From Burkholderiales bacterium (GTDB lineage: Bacteria > Pseudomonadota > Gammaproteobacteria > Burkholderiales > Burkholderiaceae_C): 64,000 nucleotides of DNA. The DNA lies in assembly GCA_947453625.1 (NCBI GenBank), contig CANGHK010000029.1, positions 1-64,000 of the forward strand. Reading direction: 5' to 3'. Position numbers and translations under genes: made by a program. The notes below the pieces were generated by a model, which worked only from the letters and a program-made list of their open reading frames with translations, ran no database searches and had not been told where the DNA came from. How positions within the stretch are numbered: position 1 is the stretch's first letter; each line of letters starts with the position of its first letter. Shown here piece by piece: positions 56,536 through 64,000 of the stretch.

Positions 56536-57303
56536 ATGAGCACCTTGCCGATCGCCACCCCCACCGGCCCCTTGAGCGAGGCCGAGCTCGAGACCCTGCA
56601 AACCCTGATGGACGGTCTGCCCGACACGCTGGAGCCGCTGGACACGGTGATGATCGACGGTTACCTCTGCGGCGTGCTGCTGCAGCCGCAGCCGGTGCCC
56701 GAGGAGCGCTGGCTGGCGCATATCGCCGATGTCGACGGCCGCCGCGCGCCGACCCGTTTCGACGCCGGGCTGATGCGCTCGCTGGTGCACCGGCGCTATG
56801 TCGAGCTGAACCAGGCGATCGCCAACCGGCAATGGTTCGACCCCTGGGTCTACCAGCTCGACGACCAGGCCACGCCGTCGGAGACCGTGCTGCCCTGGGT
56901 GGCCGGTTTTGCCACCGCGGTGGACTTGTTCACCGGGCTGATGGACCGGCATGAGCCCGAACTGCTGGAGCCGCTGGCCACGCTCTACCGCCACCTCGAC
57001 CCCGAGGACCTGGAGGACGCCGATGAGTTGCTGGCCGAGATCGAGACCCTGGCCCCGCCCGAGACCCTGGTCGAGGCGGTCGAAGACCTGGTGCGCAGCG
57101 TGCTGCTGATGGCCGATGTGTCGCGGCCTGTAGTCACCGGCCGCGCCGCCGCATTGCATCCGGCCCTGGCGCGGCGCAGTGCCGGGGCCGTCCGCGGGGC
57201 GGGCGGCAGGGGTCCGACGTCCCAGGCTTCGCCTGTCGCGGCGCCCGCACAGCCCGGGGCCCGCTCGCGTGGCCCGGCGGGCCGGCCGCGCGGCGGGCGC
57301 TAG
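56536..57303 (+). CDS. YecA/UPF0149-family protein
   Basis: This 255-residue protein has the UPF0149 pattern: LSEAELETLQTLMDGLP, DTVMIDGYLCGVLLQPQPV, WVAGFATAVDLF and YRHLDPEDLEDADELLAEIE. The C-terminal tail is basic and low-complexity, without the SEC-C zinc motif present in some YecA proteins. A role in protein quality control has been suggested for some relatives. Two ATGs, 56527 and 56536, are close; the GGAGG at 56519 fits the second better. Its stop is 2 bases from the YegD stop on the opposite strand. Confidence 0.88.
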   Translation: MSTLPIATPTGPLSEAELETLQTLMDGLPDTLEPLDTVMIDGYLCGVLLQPQPVPEERWLAHIADVDGRRAPTRFDAGLMRSLVHRRYVELNQAIANRQWFDPWVYQLDDQATPSETVLPWVAGFATAVDLFTGLMDRHEPELLEPLATLYRHLDPEDLEDADELLAEIETLAPPETLVEAVEDLVRSVLLMADVSRPVVTGRAAALHPALARRSAGAVRGAGGRGPTSQASPVAAPAQPGARSRGPAGRPRGGR

Positions 57304-57305
57304 CC

Positions 57306-58592
57306 TCAGCCGCCGAACACCCGGCGGGCGTGGATGCCCAGGCCCTGGGCCACGCTGGCGAAGCGGTCGCCGACCATCACCCTGGCGGCCGGAAAGCGCG
57401 CCGCGATGCGCTCGGTCAGCGGCTTCAGGCCGGTCGATCCGCCGGTGAAATACAGCGCGTCCACCCGCTCGCGCGCCAGCCCGGCCTGGGCCAGCGTGGT
57501 GTCGGCGGCCGCGGCGATGCGGTCCAGGTCGGCGCCGACGGCCGCGATCGCGTCGCCCTCGTCCATCGTCGCGCGCAGGCCGGCCTGCAGCAGCGACAGG
57601 TCGATCGCGGTCTCGCCGCCCAGCGCGACCGCGATCTTGGCGGCCTCGGCGCGCGCTATCAGGGCGTGGCCCAGGTGCTCGGTGATCACCGTCATCAGGC
57701 GTGCATGCTGGCGGGCGTCGGCATAGAAGGTCTTCATCCGCGCCAGTTCGGCCACCCGGCCCGGCGTGTAGACGGTGTTGATCAGGTGCCAGGTGGCGAG
57801 GTCGAAATAGGCCCGGCTCGGCACCTCGCGCCCGCTCGGGCCGAGTGCGCGGTAGCCGCAGGCCGGCAGGATGCGCGCCAGTTCGATCTGGCGGTCGAAG
57901 TCGGTGCCGGCGATGTGCACGCCGTGGTTGGCCAGGATGTCGTCCCGGCGGTCGACGTGTTCGCGCCGCGCCGGCCCGACCCGCACCAGCGAGAAGTCGG
58001 AGGTGCCGCCGCCGATGTCGGCCACCAGCACGATCTGCTCGCGGTCTACCGTGGTCTCGTAGTCCAGCGCGGCGGCGATGGGCTCGAACTGGAAGCTGAT
58101 CTCGCTGAACCCGACCTCGCGGGCGGCCTGGGTCAGCGCGGCCTGGGCGGCGGCGTCGCGCAGCGGATCGTCGTCGACGAAGAACACCGGCCGGCCCAGC
58201 ACCACGCGGCTCAAGCCACGGCCGGCCTGGCGCTCGGCCAGCGTCTTGAGGTGGCGCAGGTAGCCGCCGACCACGTCGAGGTAGCGCACCGACCGGCCGC
58301 CACCCACATCGGTGGCCTGGGTCGCCAGGGTCGATCCCAGGATGCTCTTCATCGAGCGCATCAGCCGGCCCTCTATGCCCTCGACATAGGCCGCCACGGC
58401 AGCGCGGCCGAAGTGACGATGCGGCTCTTCGTGCGCGTGCAGGCCTTCGACGGCATAGAACACTGCGGTGGGCATCGTGCGCTGGCCGGCTTCGAGCTCG
58501 ACGAGCTGGACGCCGGGTTGGCCAGCGACGGCGGTCGGCAGCGCGATGGCCGAGTTGGAGGTGCCGAAATCGATGGCGCAGACAGCGGACAT
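57306..58592 (-). CDS. YegD-like Hsp70 family protein
   Basis: This 428-residue actin/Hsp70 ATPase lacks a substrate-binding domain, like E. coli YegD. The phosphate-binding block CAIDFGTSNSAIALP is at the N terminus. VVLGRPVFFVDDD, VLVADIGGGTSDFSLVR and the adenosine motif YFTGGSTGLKPL follow. ATG 58592 (MSAVCAIDFG) is the true start. Its partner is unknown. The gene converges tail to tail with the YecA-family gene and stands alone. Confidence 0.9.
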   Translation of the reverse strand: MSAVCAIDFGTSNSAIALPTAVAGQPGVQLVELEAGQRTMPTAVFYAVEGLHAHEEPHRHFGRAAVAAYVEGIEGRLMRSMKSILGSTLATQATDVGGGRSVRYLDVVGGYLRHLKTLAERQAGRGLSRVVLGRPVFFVDDDPLRDAAAQAALTQAAREVGFSEISFQFEPIAAALDYETTVDREQIVLVADIGGGTSDFSLVRVGPARREHVDRRDDILANHGVHIAGTDFDRQIELARILPACGYRALGPSGREVPSRAYFDLATWHLINTVYTPGRVAELARMKTFYADARQHARLMTVITEHLGHALIARAEAAKIAVALGGETAIDLSLLQAGLRATMDEGDAIAAVGADLDRIAAAADTTLAQAGLARERVDALYFTGGSTGLKPLTERIAARFPAARVMVGDRFASVAQGLGIHARRVFGG

Positions 58593-58741
58593 GGGGAGCG
58601 TATCGACGACCGCGGGCCGCCAACAGGGAAAGGGGCGCGATTCTAGGGGCGCGCCGTCACGGCGGTCCATGCGGCCGCGGTCGACCCCAGGTGCCCGCCG
58701 CCCTCAAGCCCTCCGGCGCCACCTTGGCTGCCACGGGCGGT

Positions 58742-60772
58742 TCACTCCGTCAGCCCCAGCACCTGGCGCAGGAACATCACCGTGGCGTAGAACTGGTAAT
58801 CGGCGTTTTCTTTGCGCGCAAAGCCATGGCCCTCGTTCTCGGCGCGCAGGTACATCACCGGCGTGCCCTTGGCGCGCACCTGGGCCACGATCTGCTCGGC
58901 CTCGGTGAAAGGCACCCGCGGATCGTTCTTGCCCTGCACCACCATCAGCGGCCGGCTGATGCGCGCGGCCCGGCTCAGCGGCGAGATGCGCTGCAGGATC
59001 TCGCGCATCGCGGGGTCGCGCTCGTCGCCGTATTCCACCCGCCGCAGGTCGCGACGGTAGCTTTCGGTGTTCTCCAGAAAACTGACGAAGTTGGAGATGC
59101 CCACCACGTCAATGCTTCCGGCGATGCGCTCGGGGTAGATCGTGGCCACTGCCAGGCTCATGTAACCGCCGTAACTGCCGCCCGCCACCACCACGCGCTG
59201 CGGGTCGAGGTCGGGCTGGGTGGCGATCCAGTCCAGCAGCGCGCCGATGTCCTTGACCGCGTCCTCGCGCAGACGGCCGTTGTCCAGCGCCATAAAGGTC
59301 TTGCCGTAACCGCTGGAGCCCCGCACGTTGGGTTGCAAGATGGCGATGCCCAGTTCCTGCAGCAAGTGGTTGTTGCGGCCCTGAAAGCCGATCTTGGCCT
59401 GCGACTCCGGCCCGCCATGGATGTTGATCAGCACCGGCCTGCGGCCCGAAAAACGCGCCGGCGGCCGGTTCAGCAGGCCGGAGATCCCGCGGCCATCGAA
59501 GCTGGTCCAGCGCACGATCTGCTGCTCGGTCAGCCCGGCGGTGGCCAGCGCGGGGTGCAGCCGGGCGCGGGTCCATTGCGCGACGCTGCCCGTGGCCGCA
59601 TCCAGGCTGTAGACCTGGCTCGGCCCCTGGGTGTTGGCCAGGCTGAAGGCCAGCAGCACGTCGCGCGGATGGAACTGCAACCGGCCCACGCTGCCGGCAG
59701 GCAAGCCGGGCGCGGCATGCTCGCGCAGCGTCCGGGCGTCGATCAGGCGCAGCGTCTCGTTGCCGTCGACATTGACCTTCAAGGCCAGCAGGCTGCCATC
59801 GGCGCTGCGCTGGCTGTCCTCGACATCCCAGGGCAGCGGCGCGTCGATGCGCTGCAGCGCACCGCTGGCCAGATCCAGCGCCATCAACTCGCGGAATTCG
59901 CCGTCCCGGTCGCTGGTGAGGTAGAGCGTGCGGCCGTTGGCGCTGAACTGTCCCGGGGCATACACCGCCACCGGCGCTGGCGCGACGCCGGGAGGGTTGG
60001 CCGGCGGGTGGGTCGGCAAGACGCGTCGGCGTTGCCCGCTGGCCAGGTCCAGCAGCCATATCTCGGATTCGCCGGCCGAGACATGGTGCAGCAGCGCCGC
60101 CTGGCGGTCGTCGGGCGACACCGCGCTGGCCTGCCAGCCGCCACCGGGCAGTTCGGCCAGCACCCGTCTTTGCCCGGGCAGCGCCGGGTCCATCAGCCAC
60201 AGCGTGGTGTTCACCGCGGCGCGCTTCCCGCCCTGCGCGGTGCGGTCCAGCGGCACCGAACTGACCAGCGCCTGGCTGCTGCGGTGCAGCCAGGTGTCCA
60301 GGCTGTGGCGCTGGTCGGGGTCGGTCAGCAGCGTCTGCTGGCGGCCTGGCAGGTCGAGCCGGTAGAGCTGGTAGACCTCGTCGCCGCCGACCCCCCGCAT
60401 CAGCACGATGCTGCGGCCTTCGCGCGGCTCGTACCAGGCGCGGGTCACCGGCTCGGCGCCGTCGGTCAGGGCCTCGGGCTCGGCCAGCGGCCCCGCCACG
60501 CGGTAGAGCTGCGCCGTGTTGCCGCCCAGTGGCCGGTGGCTGACCAGCATCTCGCGCCGCCCGGGATGCCAGTCGACAAATGCGTGCCCGGCAAATTCGG
60601 TGTATCGGGCCACCGCGTCGGCCAGCGCCTGCGGCACCGGCGGCACGCCTTGCAACAGCAGCGCGGCCGGCGGCGCCAGCACCGGCGGCGTGGCTGCAGG
60701 TGGCGGCGCGGCGCAGGCAGCCAGTAGGGTGGCGGCCAACATCAGGGTGGGCCAACGCAGTCCATGCATCAT
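58742..60772 (-). CDS. Exported S9-family prolyl oligopeptidase-like peptidase
   Basis: This 676-residue lipoprotein has a signal with lipobox (LRWPTLMLAATLLAACAAPP). A WD/propeller-like N-terminal half is followed by an S9 catalytic domain: NIHGGPESQAKIGF, VVAGGSYGGYMSLA with the nucleophile Ser near residue 560, PLMVVQGKNDPRVPF with Asp, and RAENEGHGFARKEN with His. Acylaminoacyl-peptidase or dipeptidyl-peptidase-like activity on peptides in the periplasm is likely. Start ATG 60772 (or the next codon) was chosen over the longer ORF. It is divergent from the RlmN-like gene. Confidence 0.93.
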   Translation of the reverse strand: MMHGLRWPTLMLAATLLAACAAPPPAATPPVLAPPAALLLQGVPPVPQALADAVARYTEFAGHAFVDWHPGRREMLVSHRPLGGNTAQLYRVAGPLAEPEALTDGAEPVTRAWYEPREGRSIVLMRGVGGDEVYQLYRLDLPGRQQTLLTDPDQRHSLDTWLHRSSQALVSSVPLDRTAQGGKRAAVNTTLWLMDPALPGQRRVLAELPGGGWQASAVSPDDRQAALLHHVSAGESEIWLLDLASGQRRRVLPTHPPANPPGVAPAPVAVYAPGQFSANGRTLYLTSDRDGEFRELMALDLASGALQRIDAPLPWDVEDSQRSADGSLLALKVNVDGNETLRLIDARTLREHAAPGLPAGSVGRLQFHPRDVLLAFSLANTQGPSQVYSLDAATGSVAQWTRARLHPALATAGLTEQQIVRWTSFDGRGISGLLNRPPARFSGRRPVLINIHGGPESQAKIGFQGRNNHLLQELGIAILQPNVRGSSGYGKTFMALDNGRLREDAVKDIGALLDWIATQPDLDPQRVVVAGGSYGGYMSLAVATIYPERIAGSIDVVGISNFVSFLENTESYRRDLRRVEYGDERDPAMREILQRISPLSRAARISRPLMVVQGKNDPRVPFTEAEQIVAQVRAKGTPVMYLRAENEGHGFARKENADYQFYATVMFLRQVLGLTE

Positions 60773-60894
60773 CGGAGGGATCTCGGGAGGCGGGCGATCG
60801 CCATATTCTGGCCGACCCGGCACGGCTGCGTGGCCTGGCGCGACAATCCTGTTTTCGTTCCGTCCTGGGCCTGCGCGCCCGCCGCCCCGCCGCC

Positions 60895-61965
60895 ATGCGC
60901 CTCGAAGACCTCCGCCAGCGCCTGCAGGCCCTGGGTGCCAAACCGGTGCATGTGCAGCGCGTGCTGCGCCAATGGGCCAACGCCCTGCCGCAGGACGCCG
61001 GGCCGCGCCGGCCCGAGCACTGGCTGCCGCAGGCGGTGCGCGACGCGATGCCGGCGCTGATCGACGAGCTGGCCGGCCTGGCCACGCTGCAGTCCGAGCA
61101 CCCCGGCGAGGACGGCTCGGTCCGGCTGCTGCTGGCGCTGGCCGACGGCCAGACCATAGAGAGCGTGCTGCTGCCCAGGGACGGGCTGTGCGTCTCGACC
61201 CAGGTCGGCTGCGCGGTGGGCTGCGTGTTCTGCATGACTGGCCAGGGCGGCCTGCTGCGCCAGGTCGGCAGCGCCGAGATCGTCGCCCAGGTGGCGTTGG
61301 CGCGCAGTCTGCGGCCTGTGAAGAAAGTGGTGTTCATGGGCATGGGCGAGCCGGCGCACAACTTGGACAACGTGATGGACGCGATCGAGTTGCTCGGCAC
61401 GGCCGGCAACATCGGCCACAAGAACCTGGTGTTCTCGACGGTGGGCGACCTGCGGGTGTTCGAGCGCCTGCCCGCCGGGCCGGTCAAGCCGGCGCTGGCG
61501 CTGTCGCTGCACACCACCAAGGACGCGCTGCGCGAGCGCCTGCTGCCGCGCGCGCCGCGCCTGGCGCCCGCGCAGCTGGTCGATCTGGCCGAAAGCTACG
61601 CGCGGGCCACCGGCTACCCGGTGCAACTGCAGTGGACGCTGCTCGAGGGCATCAACGACGGTGACGACGAGGTCGAGGCGCTGGCGGGCCTGCTGGCCGG
61701 CAAGTACATGGTGCTCAACCTGATCCCGTTCAACGCGGTCGATGGACTGGACTTCCAGCGCCCGAGCTGGGAGCGCGCGGCCGAGATGGCGCGCCAGTTG
61801 CACCGGCGCGGCGTGCTGACCAAGCTGCGCCACTCGGCCGGCCAGGACGTGGAGGGCGGTTGCGGCCAGTTGCGGGCGCGGGCGGCCGGCGTGGCCGTGG
61901 CGGCCGGGCCGCAGGCGCCGGTACGGCTGGTCCGTCGCACCGACACCGCGGCTAGACCGGGCTGA
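60895..61965 (+). CDS. RlmN-like radical SAM RNA methyltransferase
   Basis: This 356-residue radical SAM enzyme has the CxxxCxxC cluster motif in VGCAVGCVFCMTGQGG near residue 110, VVFMGMGEPAHNLDNV, SLHTTKDALRERLLP, and the resolving Cys in HSAGQDVEGGCGQLRAR. These are RlmN features for methylating A2503 of 23S rRNA and A37 of some tRNAs. The N-terminal part is shorter and more divergent than canonical RlmN, so this may be a paralogue with a different RNA target. Its last 14 bases overlap the 3' end of the convergent diguanylate cyclase gene. Confidence 0.85.
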   Translation: MRLEDLRQRLQALGAKPVHVQRVLRQWANALPQDAGPRRPEHWLPQAVRDAMPALIDELAGLATLQSEHPGEDGSVRLLLALADGQTIESVLLPRDGLCVSTQVGCAVGCVFCMTGQGGLLRQVGSAEIVAQVALARSLRPVKKVVFMGMGEPAHNLDNVMDAIELLGTAGNIGHKNLVFSTVGDLRVFERLPAGPVKPALALSLHTTKDALRERLLPRAPRLAPAQLVDLAESYARATGYPVQLQWTLLEGINDGDDEVEALAGLLAGKYMVLNLIPFNAVDGLDFQRPSWERAAEMARQLHRRGVLTKLRHSAGQDVEGGCGQLRARAAGVAVAAGPQAPVRLVRRTDTAARPG

Positions 61966-63577
61966 AGGCCTGCACCCGGTTGCGCCCGCCCTGCTTGGCA
62001 TGGTAGAGCGCCCGGTCGGCCCGGTCGTAGAGCACCGTGGCCTCGTAGGGCGGGGCGGAGGTCAGGCCAATGCTCACCGTCACGTCCAGGCCTTCGGCCA
62101 GCGGGCTCCACGGGTGATTGCAGATGCGCTCACGCAACCGCTCGCAGGCCTCCAGCGCCCGCTCGGGCGGCATGTCGGGCAGCACGATGATGAACTCCTC
62201 GCCGCCTATGCGCGCCAGCAGGTCGGCGCTGCGGGTGTTCTCGCGCAGCAACTGCGCCACTGCCACCAGCACGCGGTCGCCGCAGAGGTGGCCGTGGCGG
62301 TCGTTGATCAGCTTGAAGCTGTCGATGTCGACCATCGCCAGCGCCAGCGGTCTGGCCCGCGTGGCGGCCAGCAGCCGCGGCAGGTGCGAGTCGAGGTGGC
62401 GCCGGTTGCCCAGGCCGGTCAGCGCATCCTGGCCCGCATGCACCGTCATCAGCGCGGCATGGGCCCTGGCGATCCTGGCCGCCTGGCGCTCATGGTCGGC
62501 CTCGACCCGGGTCACCAGTTGCACCGATTGGGCCCGCAGCTGGCGCGCCCCGCGCTCGCGCTGCAGCTGTTCGTAGCGTTCCAGTTGGGCCAGGGCCTTG
62601 TCGACCTGGCCCAGGCTTCGGCAGGCCCGGTACAGGGTCTGGTGCAGCCTGAAGCGGGTGGACATCGGCAAGGCCGCACCGGCGTCGGCGTCGACCTGGT
62701 GCAGCAAGTCGCGCGCCTCGGCGGCCCGGTCGCACCGGATCAGGCTCTCGGCTCGGATGCACTGCAGGCGCCAGACCAGTGCGCCATGGCGGTGCTTCAG
62801 GGCCAGGGCCAGCGCCTCGGCCAGCACCGGTCCCGCCTCGGCCAGTGCGCCCCGGTGCACCAGCACCTCGGCCAGATTGCCGGCGGTCTGCAGCGCGAAG
62901 AACGGGTCCGTGCCTTGCGGCCACAGTGTCTGGGCGCGGCGCGCACAGTCCTCGGCCCGGCCCAGCAGTGCGGCGGCCTCGTCAGGCGTGAGGTCGCGCA
63001 GCAGGTGGTAGCCGCCCAGGGCAACCGTGGCCAGGTCGTTCAGGGTCAGCGCCAGCGGCTGACCCGCGCCGCAGCGTTCGGCATGCGCCAGCGCGACCCG
63101 CATCAGCCGCTCGGCCTGCCAGGGGTCGCCCATGCGCTCGAAACAGGCCGCCATCAGGCCCAAGGCCAGCGCCTGCTGGCCAGCGTCGCTTGCGGCCTCG
63201 GCCAGGTTGCACGCCTCAGCGGCCCAGGTCATCGCCAGGTCGAAGCGGCCGGTGTCGGCCGCTGCCAGCGTCAGCGCCTGTATCAGTTCGCGGCGCTCGG
63301 CCTGCCAGCCGTCTTGCTGCAGGCCGGCCTGCAGCGGCTCGCCGAGCGCGATCAGCGGGTCGAACTGGCCGAGCCGGTAGTGGAAGTGGCAAGCCAGCAA
63401 GCCTGCCTCGATGGCCTGGTGCGGGTTGGGCCGCGACTGCGCCGCGGCCAGCGCTGCCGCCAGACCCGCCGGCAGATCGACCACGGCCTGGGCCCGGCGG
63501 GCCTGTGCCAGCCAGCATTCGGCAGGGTCGGTGGATACAGGCGCTGCGGCGAAGGTGTCGGGCTTGGGGATCAACAT
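61952..63577 (-). CDS. TPR-GGDEF diguanylate cyclase
   Basis: The 541-residue protein has no membrane segment. Residues about 1-360 form tetratricopeptide-like helices (AEACNLAEAASDAGQQALALGLMAACFERMG, TAGNLAEVLVHRGALAEAGPVLAEALALA). A short coiled linker follows, then a GGDEF domain with DALTGLGNRRHLDSHLPRLL, DIDSFKLINDRHGHLCGDRVL and the active site IGGEEF. RSAD, five residues upstream, is an intact RxxD inhibitory site, so product feedback is likely. It makes cyclic-di-GMP in the cytosol. ATG 63577 (MLIPKPD) is chosen within a longer ORF. Confidence 0.9.
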   Translation of the reverse strand: MLIPKPDTFAAAPVSTDPAECWLAQARRAQAVVDLPAGLAAALAAAQSRPNPHQAIEAGLLACHFHYRLGQFDPLIALGEPLQAGLQQDGWQAERRELIQALTLAAADTGRFDLAMTWAAEACNLAEAASDAGQQALALGLMAACFERMGDPWQAERLMRVALAHAERCGAGQPLALTLNDLATVALGGYHLLRDLTPDEAAALLGRAEDCARRAQTLWPQGTDPFFALQTAGNLAEVLVHRGALAEAGPVLAEALALALKHRHGALVWRLQCIRAESLIRCDRAAEARDLLHQVDADAGAALPMSTRFRLHQTLYRACRSLGQVDKALAQLERYEQLQRERGARQLRAQSVQLVTRVEADHERQAARIARAHAALMTVHAGQDALTGLGNRRHLDSHLPRLLAATRARPLALAMVDIDSFKLINDRHGHLCGDRVLVAVAQLLRENTRSADLLARIGGEEFIIVLPDMPPERALEACERLRERICNHPWSPLAEGLDVTVSIGLTSAPPYEATVLYDRADRALYHAKQGGRNRVQAFSPV

Positions 63578-63933
63578 GCGTGTGCGGCAGCGGCCGGTCG
63601 GGCCTTGTTGGCGGCCGGCGCGGCGCTGCGCATCGGCCAGTTCGGGGTGTTCCGCCACCTTAAGCCAAGCCCGACCGGGGGGTGCGTGCAAACCGCATCG
63701 CGATCGCCCGCCCGCCTAACGGGCGCAAGACCTTTGTCACGCGCGGCCGCTGCCTGCATGCCAGGGCGGCAGCGCGCCACCAGTCCGGCCGCTGGGATCG
63801 CGGTGATCAGTCAGGCGCTGGTTTCCCCGGGGGGGAATCCGTCACCTGCGTGACTCGGCGACGCTCAAGGTGCCACTTAACCTGAATCAATCTGGGCCAC
63901 GCCGGCCCGGAACCGAATCGAGGAGACTGCCCA
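63578..63933. other. Intergenic region upstream of the last gene
   Basis: These 356 bases separate the divergent diguanylate cyclase gene and the exported protein gene. Besides short GC palindromes such as TTCCCCGGGGGGGAA near 63825, I see no clear promoter, operator or small gene. The ORF-track entries here lack ribosome sites and domain content. Confidence 0.5.
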
Positions 63934-64000
63934 TGAACCATCCCCACCGTCTGATCCCGGGCCGCGCAAGAACCGGCATCGCGCTGGCCGCCATCAGCCT
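63934..64000 (+). CDS. Start of an exported protein (3' end outside window)
   Basis: Only 22 codons are visible: MNHPHRLIPGRARTGIALAAIS, which looks like the beginning of a signal peptide with a basic region followed by a hydrophobic one. A strong ribosome site, GAGGAG, lies 8 bases before ATG 63934. The family cannot be told from this fragment. Confidence 0.7.

Overview
This 64 kb window is dense, very GC-rich bacterial chromosome. Gene families, gene order and base composition point to a betaproteobacterium of the order Burkholderiales, probably in the Rubrivivax/Leptothrix/Methylibium neighbourhood. That placement is inferred from protein style and synteny (yidC-mnmE, a livM-livG fusion, mmsA next to a LysR gene, yajQ beside murB), not from an rRNA. 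The yidC-mnmE start suggests the window lies near the replication origin, but no DnaA-box cluster is visible. No tRNA, rRNA, CRISPR array or intact insertion sequence was seen.

Layout. 1-2243: end of yidC, then mnmE. 2244-4346: a scar of mobile-element debris. It holds nested inverted repeats, the 3' end of a UvrD-type helicase gene, a frameshifted Cys-rich hypothetical gene and a scrap of IS4-type transposase. 4347-10769 (minus): a secreted beta-lactamase-fold hydrolase and a branched-chain amino acid ABC transporter, livK-livH-[livM-livG fusion]-livF. 10955-14760: a PQQ sugar-dehydrogenase-type protein with a c-type cytochrome, divergent from a sigma-54 activator, with a well-spaced -24/-12 promoter between them. 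14883-19560: beta-lactamase-fold hydrolase, M48 protease, AmpG-type permease, acyltransferase and a small secreted protein. 19662-22004: a DinG/XPD-type helicase with a canonical LexA box just upstream.

22137-41576 is the most interesting part. Two long plus-strand operons, each with a sulfatase, flank a beta-oxidation-like block of acyl-CoA dehydrogenase, enoyl-CoA hydratase, SDRs, aldehyde dehydrogenase, quinone oxidoreductase and nitronate monooxygenase genes. A TetR gene (34806-35453) sits beside the second operon. The same 11-base core, TACACTGGTGT (palindromic part ACACTGGTGT), occurs upstream of both operons, so the TetR protein probably controls one regulon for uptake or desulfation and oxidation of a hydrophobic sulfated or CoA-activated substrate.

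41655-53131: a nitroreductase-like protein and GhrA-type reductase. Next is a TonB-dependent receptor with a lipoprotein metallophosphoesterase behind an apparent Pho box, suggesting phosphate-starvation control. Then come a membrane-tethered response-regulator receiver, a tannase-family lipoprotein lacking the expected catalytic serine, and mmsA divergent from a LysR gene. 53192-53397: a stack of five hairpins ending in a strong terminator, possibly a small RNA or kynU 3' UTR. 53391-64000: kynU, yajQ, murB, a YecA-family gene, a YegD-like Hsp70, an S9 peptidase, an RlmN-like radical SAM enzyme, a TPR-GGDEF diguanylate cyclase and the first codons of an exported protein.
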